NCBI RefSeq assembly: GCF_051622035.1 | Contig: NC_135358.1 | Location: forward strand, 16,712,501 to 16,776,500 | Reading direction: 5' to 3' | Length of the DNA: 64,000 nucleotides | Origin: Arctopsyche grandis | Taxonomy: Eukaryota; Arthropoda; Insecta; Trichoptera; Hydropsychidae | Shown here: positions 57,046-64,000 of the stretch, in pieces | Numbering within the stretch: the stretch's first letter is position 1 | Layout: every line of letters starts with the position of its first letter | Program-made: the position numbers and the translations under genes | Notes under the pieces: model-generated | Told to the model about the DNA's origin: nothing | The model's input: only the letters and a program-made list of their open reading frames with translations | Databases searched by the model: none

Positions 57046-59085
57046 TATAATAGTGCGTTTTATTTGTTGGAATGGAGAACATATTTATTTTTTAATATGA
57101 AACAAAACTTAATCGATTTGTGAAAGTACGATATAGTTTTTCTTATTCTCCTAATAAATGATGTAAGTGATTGAGCATTTATTTATATAATTATTTATTT
57201 TGAAGATTTATTTTCGTAATTTTAGTTGGTAGCTGATTATTATTGGCATTTGTTTATATTTAAACCTCTCATTATATTCATTGAAATATCTCAAAAATAT
57301 ATTCATTATTTTATTGCTTATAAACAAAACTTACATTCATACTTTCTGTTTTTATAAAACTGAAACAAATGCGAATAAATAATTTATCTTGCTTTTATAT
57401 GCTTGATTTAATCAAAAGCCTCATTGAGATATTATTTGTTGTCAACAGCTTAATAGCAACAATAAATTCAAAATTTAATTATTTCAAAATGAAAAAATTG
57501 ATGTAAACGCTGTGGGATTTGAGAGTCGGACTGGGGGTCAAGGTGAGTACGCATTGTTTAATTTATTGTGGAATAAATAATGGACGATGCTCATTAAAAG
57601 TGGGATAATATTAAATTTGACGATTCCAATGCGGAAATTTCATTTCTTTTTGTTTTTGCGCCGGAACTCTAACCGGATACTTTTGTGCTAAGGTCAAAAG
57701 AGAATTTTCCGAGCTACCATCGTTTGCTCATGACGTTTCAGGATGTTTTTGTAATAAATCAAGCCGTGAATAAGCCACTAGTTTAACCGCATTTAACTAG
57801 AAAAACATTCCGATTGACCTAGTTCTCTTTTTTTTCGAGAAACAAAAAAAGGATGTGAAAGAAACGCGCAAACGAGAAACTGGAACATGTCTTAAAACCA
57901 TCAAGTCGACTGCAAAGATCCCTTGTACTAGCATCGTTAATGGCTCATTTACACTACAGTTAGAACAAAGGTTTTCAAACATCAGCCTATGCACCGATCT
58001 GTAGAATACACGCAAGAATAAAAGCTGTGAACATTTTCCAGAATTAAAGCTACACCTTCAAAGGATTATATACTTGTACATATATTGTACACAAGTATGT
58101 AGGTCGATGTATGTAAAGTGAGGCGAGGAATTTTTAGACCTACCGGGAAATTCTTTTCTATATCTACAAATGCGACACAAGATTTTGAAAGGGTTATATG
58201 AATAAAAATTGGGTTAGTCACGCCGTTAAGAGACAATGACACTATTCATTTTAGCATTGCATATATGAATTATATGTGAATTTATTTCAAAACAAAATCT
58301 TAAGACTTCGCGAGCTAGGCCGAATTATTTCGACTTTTAACGATTTTTTTACCATGTATGTATATGTACAATTCATGCCATAGATTGTATGGTGTTTTAA
58401 GCCTTTTTATAAATGAAATGTGTGTGCGTGTAATAGTCGTTTTCGTAGGGTTTTGCCAGCTGAAATAAAATCGCACGAGTCGGTTCACGGCCCACTAAAT
58501 GCGCCTTTTCTCGCGACAACGTTTTCGTCTAATGAAAAATGGCCCAGTTTTCTGGGTAAAGTGTAAATTTGGGAAACATCCAAAGGCCGACTCTGCGGTG
58601 AAATTATTAAATGCGACATGATTTAGAACGAGTCCACAAGTCATGTCGCTATAGCGTACTCGCACAAAACAACGTTCAATGGAAAACACAAAAAAAAAAC
58701 AAATATAAAAAACACAACTCTGAAAATATTTTAATTGTGCATATCATAAGTGAACAATACGTAGTTGTGTTATGAATTTTGCTATAATGATTGCTGCGTG
58801 TAAACAACGATACAATTTCATTAAATTAATACATGCGAAAGTAAACAGACTCAACGGAATTCGAGGGTAAAACGGCCTTTTGGTTTGGCACATTTCAATA
58901 GAATTATAATTGTATATAAATTAAATGCGCAACTCAAATGTGTGCTTAATATTTTAACTTTGATTAGATGATGTGAGTATTAGGGAGTTTAATTTACCGT
59001 AATTTCCGTTTACCGGTAATCCGATAATTTTTTACAGATTAAAGGTAAATTGTAAAAAAAACAAACTGTTCTTATACTAAACATA
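57046..59085. other. Non-coding, mixed-complexity region
   Basis: No supported coding frame. 58430-58700 has normal base composition and few repeats, so it could be regulatory, but nothing specific can be shown. Confidence 0.35.
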
Positions 59086-59087
59086 TT

Positions 59088-62000
59088 TCATCATCATCAT
59101 CATTTACAGCCATTCGCCATCCACTGCTGGATGAAGGCCTCTCCAACACGCTTCCACTCGTCTCTGTTTTGCGCAACACTCATCCATCTCATTCCGCACA
59201 TTTTCCTAATTTCGTTCACCCATCTTCCTTGCGGTCTTCCTTTTACTCTTTTGCCTTCTCTCGGGTACCATTCAAGCACTTCTTTTGTCCACCTGTCGTC
59301 CATCCTCCTAGCTACGTGACCCGCCCATTGCCATTTCAATCTCTTCACTCTATTCACTATGTCCACTACCCTTGTCATATTTCTCACCCACGTGTTCCGC
59401 TTCCTGTCTTTCCTCGTTATGCCAAGCATACAGCGTTCCATACTTCTTTGAGTGCATTGGATTTTATTTTGCATCTTGGCGTTCAGTGTCCAAGTTTCAC
59501 ATCCATACGTCATCACTGGCAAAACGCATTGATCAAAGATCCTTTTCTTCAGGCAGAGTGGCATTTTTGATTTAAAAACAGCATTCATCCGTCCAAATGC
59601 ACTCCACCCTAATTTCATACGTCTCTTTATCTCTTCATTTTTACTACCAGACATGTCAGTTATTTGACCTAAATATAAATAACTATTTACTACTTCTACT
59701 GGTTTATCATCTAAGGGGATGCTATCAGGCATGCAATAACTATTGAACATTAGTTTAGTCTTATCTACGTTAATTTTTAATCCTACTTTTCTACTTTCCC
59801 TATCCAGCTGTGTTAGTCTGATAAGTAGGTCAGCTGAATCACGAGCTACTAAAACTATATCGTCTGCGAACCGAAGGTGACTCAAAAAGCGACCATTGAT
59901 GCTTACTCCGGCTGTATCCCAATCCAATTTCCTGAAAACTCCCTCAAGCACCGCATTGAATAACTTGGGCGAGATTGTATCTCCTTGTCTTACTCCTTTT
60001 CCTATGCTAAATCTATCTGTACCTGAAAAAATTTTAACCGAAGCTGTGGCATTCTTATATATTGCAGCTAACAGTCCCACATAGGGTTCCGGCACTCCCT
60101 GTGTTTTTAGAGCGTTAAGTACTGCATTATGACTAACTGTATCGAAGGCTTTCTCATAATCGACGAAACCTAGGCACAATGGCCGTTGATATTCGTTGGC
60201 GCGCTCGATTAGTTCGCCAACTACTTGGAGGTGGTCCATTGTGCTGAAATTTGCCCTAAACCCTGCCTGCTCTATAGGTTGGTTCTCGTCGAGGATATTC
60301 TTCAGCCTTTCTGTAATAACCTTCGTGAAGAGCTTGTAGACCGCTGAAAGTAGACTAATGGGTCGGTAGTTCTTGATATCGCTTTTGTCGCCTTTTTTGT
60401 GTATTAAAATGATAGTTGCGTTATTCCATCCTTCTGGTATAGCTTGGTTCTGGATGCATTTGCTGAAAAGCCTAGCTAAGATATTAATTAGGGGGGGGCC
60501 GCCACATTTTAGTAAGTCAATGGGAATATTATCTTCCCCTGGGGTTTTACCATTCTTTGCAGTTTTTAGCGCGGCCTCTACTTCGCTAGGCAATACTGCA
60601 GGAACCCTTTGGCCGTGTGTCGATTCCAGAGTGGGGAATTGGCCGTTGTCGTTCTCGTATAGTTTTGCATAGAACGTGTAAACTCTGTCTATGATTTCTT
60701 CTCTATTCCTAATTATTACTCCGCTCTCTGATCTGATTGCGATCATTTGGTTTTTGCCTAAGAAAAGATCCTGTTTGCACTTTTTCAGGCTGCGGTTATT
60801 CTTAATGGTATTTTCTATTAGCTTGCTATTAAAATCCCTGACATCCCTGACTATTCTCTTCTTAATTTCCTTATTTACTAGATTGTATTCTTGCTTATTA
60901 TTATCCCTATCTAAATTCCTTTTATGCTTAATTAGGTTTTTTGTTTCCGCTGAAATTTTGCTTAATTTAATCTGTTTCCTGAATCCACCTAATTTCTTAC
61001 CTGTTGAGGTTAGAACCGAACTAATTACAGTGTTCAATTCCTCGATGTCTGCTTCTGGGTTTAATTTCCCGTATCGATTTCCAAGTTCGAGTTCGAATTC
61101 CTTTTTCCTAGACCTTAGTTGAGCGAAATCTGGAGAGTTACTGCATCCTTTTATTAATTTCCTACGTTCGCAATTTATATTAATGGCCATCTTGGCACGG
61201 ACTAATCTGTGATCGCTACCTATATCTACTTTACTTAAAACACTAACGTCTTTAACGGAGTGCAGGGCATTTGTTAGGATGAAATCGATCTCGTTTCTGT
61301 CTCCTTTAGGACTCTCCCAAGTCCACTTATTGTTGGTGTTTTTCCTGAAAAATGAATTAGTGATGAAGAGCCTGTTGTGTTCTGCGAATTCTATGAGGCG
61401 ATCGCCTCTGTCGTTTCTTTGGCCGGTACCAAAATTGCCTACTGCTCTTTCTGTGTTTGCCTTTTGTCCTATTTTTGCGTTAAAGTCGCCCATGATTATT
61501 TTAAAGTGGTGGCGGCTATTATCGTATGCGCCCTGTAGTTTTTCGTAGAAGTCTTCTATTTCCTCGTCTGGGTGGCTAGATGTGGGGGCGTACACTTGGA
61601 AGATTTGACAAGTGTACCTGCTCGAGATTCTTAATACTACATAGCATATACGTTCCGATATGTCGTTTATTTCTATAATATTTCTTTCTATTCTCTTATT
61701 GATAAGAAACCCTACTCCTCCTATTCTACCATTTGGTAGCCCTCTCCAGTAGAGACAGTTACCACTTTTTAGGATTATTTGGTTTTCCTGTTTTCGTCTT
61801 ACTTCGCTAAGTCCTACTAAATCCCATTTGATACTTTCTAGTTCATTCTCTAATGCAAGCACACTTCCTTCACTCGATAACGTTCTTACATTGTACGTGG
61901 CTAAATACAGGTTTCTATTAGCTAAGCTATCATCCATCGTCACTCTTACCTTGTTGGAGGTTTGGATATTATTTTTCTCGCATTTATCCAAGATGTGTTG

Positions 62001-62110
62001 AGAAAAAGGCGGTACTTGAGAGAGATTTCCATTCAAGGAGTGAGTTCTTACCGCCATAGACTCTTCTCTGTGGTCAGCTTTGACAGATAGTCATCCTAGG
62101 TATCACTTGG
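59088..62110 (-). mobile_element. Near full-length RTE-clade LINE
   Basis: One long frame followed directly by a (TGA)n-type 3' tail (tcatcatcat on the plus strand at 59088-59102), typical of RTE elements. A short 5' UTR is likely up to about 62100. Fragments of the same family lie at 46126 and 49955. Confidence 0.8.
59100..62057 (-). CDS. RTE LINE endonuclease / reverse transcriptase
   Basis: 985 codons without a break. An apurinic-type endonuclease comes first: TYNVRTL (residue 54 on), LSEVRRK, VYAPTSS, MGDFNAKIG, EIDFIL, SDHRLVRAK. The reverse transcriptase follows: KTPGEDNIPIDLLK, NYRPISLLSAVYKLF, VDYEKAFDTVSH, GVRQGDTISPKLFNAV and the catalytic RFADDIVLVA. The C-terminus has YGCETWTLNAKM, WQWAGHVARR and DEWKRVGEAFIQQW. 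Order and length fit the RTE clade. Translation may start at Met1 or Met41. The stop codon TGA is the first unit of the 3' repeat tail. The intact frame suggests a young copy; whether it moves is not known. Confidence 0.9.
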   Translation of the reverse strand: MAVRTHSLNGNLSQVPPFSQHILDKCEKNNIQTSNKVRVTMDDSLANRNLYLATYNVRTLSSEGSVLALENELESIKWDLVGLSEVRRKQENQIILKSGNCLYWRGLPNGRIGGVGFLINKRIERNIIEINDISERICYVVLRISSRYTCQIFQVYAPTSSHPDEEIEDFYEKLQGAYDNSRHHFKIIMGDFNAKIGQKANTERAVGNFGTGQRNDRGDRLIEFAEHNRLFITNSFFRKNTNNKWTWESPKGDRNEIDFILTNALHSVKDVSVLSKVDIGSDHRLVRAKMAININCERRKLIKGCSNSPDFAQLRSRKKEFELELGNRYGKLNPEADIEELNTVISSVLTSTGKKLGGFRKQIKLSKISAETKNLIKHKRNLDRDNNKQEYNLVNKEIKKRIVRDVRDFNSKLIENTIKNNRSLKKCKQDLFLGKNQMIAIRSESGVIIRNREEIIDRVYTFYAKLYENDNGQFPTLESTHGQRVPAVLPSEVEAALKTAKNGKTPGEDNIPIDLLKCGGPPLINILARLFSKCIQNQAIPEGWNNATIILIHKKGDKSDIKNYRPISLLSAVYKLFTKVITERLKNILDENQPIEQAGFRANFSTMDHLQVVGELIERANEYQRPLCLGFVDYEKAFDTVSHNAVLNALKTQGVPEPYVGLLAAIYKNATASVKIFSGTDRFSIGKGVRQGDTISPKLFNAVLEGVFRKLDWDTAGVSINGRFLSHLRFADDIVLVARDSADLLIRLTQLDRESRKVGLKINVDKTKLMFNSYCMPDSIPLDDKPVEVVNSYLYLGQITDMSGSKNEEIKRRMKLGWSAFGRMNAVFKSKMPLCLKKRIFDQCVLPVMTYGCETWTLNAKMQNKIQCTQRSMERCMLGITRKDRKRNTWVRNMTRVVDIVNRVKRLKWQWAGHVARRMDDRWTKEVLEWYPREGKRVKGRPQGRWVNEIRKMCGMRWMSVAQNRDEWKRVGEAFIQQWMANGCK

Positions 62111-64000
62111 ATCACTTATGAGTTATTACATGCCATTTAACAGGGTTACTTTGTAAGTGAAAGTAGTTAGTTATGATAATAATAGATTAGCAATTGTTAT
62201 ACTACTTTTTTACAGATCTTTTTTACAGATCTTTATCGTGAGACGCCTCTTTGGAGACAACGGATTTATATATGTGAGTGCGGTTTGCAATTTAATATTT
62301 TAATAATAACTTTAGTAAAGAATATAAAATTACACGAATTACTTTAATATAATTTAAATATGAAAAAGAACTGATAGACAGTTGGGAAACACCGTTTCTG
62401 TTTGCTATTATTCTATTAAGTAAAGTTCGTTAAAGATTTTTGGCTGGAAGCAATTATGTGGAAGATTTATTGCTTCTGTGGGACCGACTTGACTGGCGAA
62501 GGACCCTTTTTTTGTATTCAGGTAGGGAGATGTATCTCGTTTGACACCGATTTGACACAAAAATTAGCACAAAATTTTTCGAAATAACTGATATAAAACC
62601 GCTTTTTACGACCGGTTTGCTGTTTATTTTTACACTTAAATTATACTAGGATGCAATTAGTAAAATAAGTGATTAGATGGTTAAGTTAAATTTCGTGCAA
62701 TAGCCGGGTTTAAGCGAGTAATAGCGGGAAGAACGCAGAAGCACGTCTTCCCCGCATGACACGAAAGACCGAACTCTCTAAACATATTTAACCAAACGTT
62801 AATAAACACTATATATTACATATATACTAAGAAATATTGACCAAAATAGGTATGAGTGGTAATAAATTCTTAATAAATTAATACTTTCTAAATTAATATA
62901 TTCTACTTATTGTTTAAAAATGTATTTCTTACATTCCAATCACAATTACTTTTTTTTTTTTATATTTGTATTAAATTTATGTTTCTTTTATTCGTCGTTT
63001 AAGAAAATAATAGCGAAGAAATCATAATGTAAATATTCCCTCTATTGTCCGATAGTTGTGATTAATTTTTCAAGTGTTTTGTTCAGTTTTATTTAATTTC
63101 ATCAAAAAGATCATTTCCTTTCTCACAATTTTTATATTTTTTTCTTCTGGTTAGATTCCTTTCCCACACTGACTTTAGTTTTATTTTCTAATAGCTAACT
63201 GAACCATTTGTTTTACTTTAAACGCACATTAGGTCGTAGATAGAACTACTGCAATATGATCATCGGAATCTGAAACTGATAGATGTACTACATCTTCCTT
63301 GTAAATCCGTTCTATAATTTCTACTATTAATTCCATTATTGTATATTTTTTCTGGTATGAAGCACTGGGTCAGTCCAGTGTTGCCAGAATATAAATTAAG
63401 GGAGACCAATGTGATAATACGCAGCGGTTTTGTTGATTTACCGGTAAAAGTTATAATTTAACGATATATTACCGAGCTATTTTTCGGGCCATTTGCCGTT
63501 AAAACGGTTTTTCAGTAATATACTCAATTGTGTAAGTACATATATACATATGTATTCGTTGAAATTCACACAACTTTGTCCTAACGTTCGAATACCAGTC
63601 GAATTCAAAAGAATTGTATAAATTTTAGCAATTTTGAAAGAAATATTCATGTGTAGGTGGGTAGATACAACAATATGTTTGAAAATTTGGTTATATAAAT
63701 TTTTCTCGTTTGGTGTATGGTAATACGTACATATGTACATATGTATATGTATATAAGCGGCTGGTGCACAAATGTGGTACACAAATGTTTTTGTACGTGA
63801 TTCGTGTGACCATTCCCGTTTATTCTTAGGTAATCTAAAGCGGACGTTTATCGTAATAATGTTGTATAGCCTGGGTCTTGAGGAGTAATTTAATATATAA
63901 TATATACATATTATATGAAAAGTTTTGTAATTTCTGTTATGAATATGAATACTCTGGTTATCCATGTAAATAGCATTTGTGTTCTTCGAAGTTTTCTTTG
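62111..64000. other. AT-rich region, no gene recognised
   Basis: Contains T-runs, tatgtacata runs (63538-63755) and a small minus-strand frame at about 63236-63360 (MELIVEIIERIYKEDVVHLS start) of 40 codons without known family. I see no exon structure around it. Confidence 0.4.

Noticed and set aside
63477-63965. 162-codon minus-strand frame
   Set aside because: Composition follows the surrounding microsatellite-like AT-rich DNA (many H, I, Y), with no domain.

Overview
The window looks like nuclear DNA of an insect: AT-rich, many short introns with GT/AG ends, an arthropod-type initiator, and RTE, Jockey and L2-like LINEs with mariner, hAT, Mutator-like and Helitron-like elements. I cannot place the order. 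All gene models below were read by eye from exon frames and splice sites.

Left part (1-8.9 kb): the 5' end of penguin (PUM3/Puf6 family, minus, leaving the window at base 1), a nine-exon Trm1 tRNA (guanine-26) dimethyltransferase (plus, 1724-4976), and a convergent 803-codon gene on the minus strand whose C-terminus is a degenerate PARP catalytic domain.

Two large secreted multi-TIL genes, both minus, follow. TIL gene 1 (8879-16441) has a signal-peptide exon and 24 exons, each encoding one trypsin-inhibitor-like cysteine-rich domain; five B-A-C three-domain repeats make its core. TIL gene 2 (30887-37755) has a signal-peptide exon and 21 TIL exons, 18 of them in nine B-A dyads, many nearly identical including introns. 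Every internal TIL exon is phase 1-1, and both models stay in frame throughout (about 1447 and 1282 residues). Between them (16.5-30.9 kb) lies a transposon graveyard: Jockey, RTE and L2-like LINE pieces, a hAT remnant, a fossil LTR element, palindromic MITEs and an unrecognised element marked by repeated CCGGAAGT boxes.

Right part: Nol6 (Utp22/Mat89Ba family, SSU processome) occupies 40955-45521 in 12 exons. From 45.5 to 64 kb I find no host coding gene; it holds RTE fragments, a solo LTR, a mariner with an intact transposase frame and perfect 30-bp inverted ends, a 2.3-kb Helitron-like element filled with hairpin-forming minisatellite, a tRNA-type SINE, and an RTE with one open 985-codon frame.

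The housekeeping genes concern RNA maturation (penguin and Nol6 in ribosome assembly, Trm1 in tRNA modification). The TIL genes encode probable extracellular inhibitor-like or mucin-like proteins. The most notable observation is that degenerate TIL domains mostly lose cysteines in the pairs that the known TIL disulfide pattern predicts.
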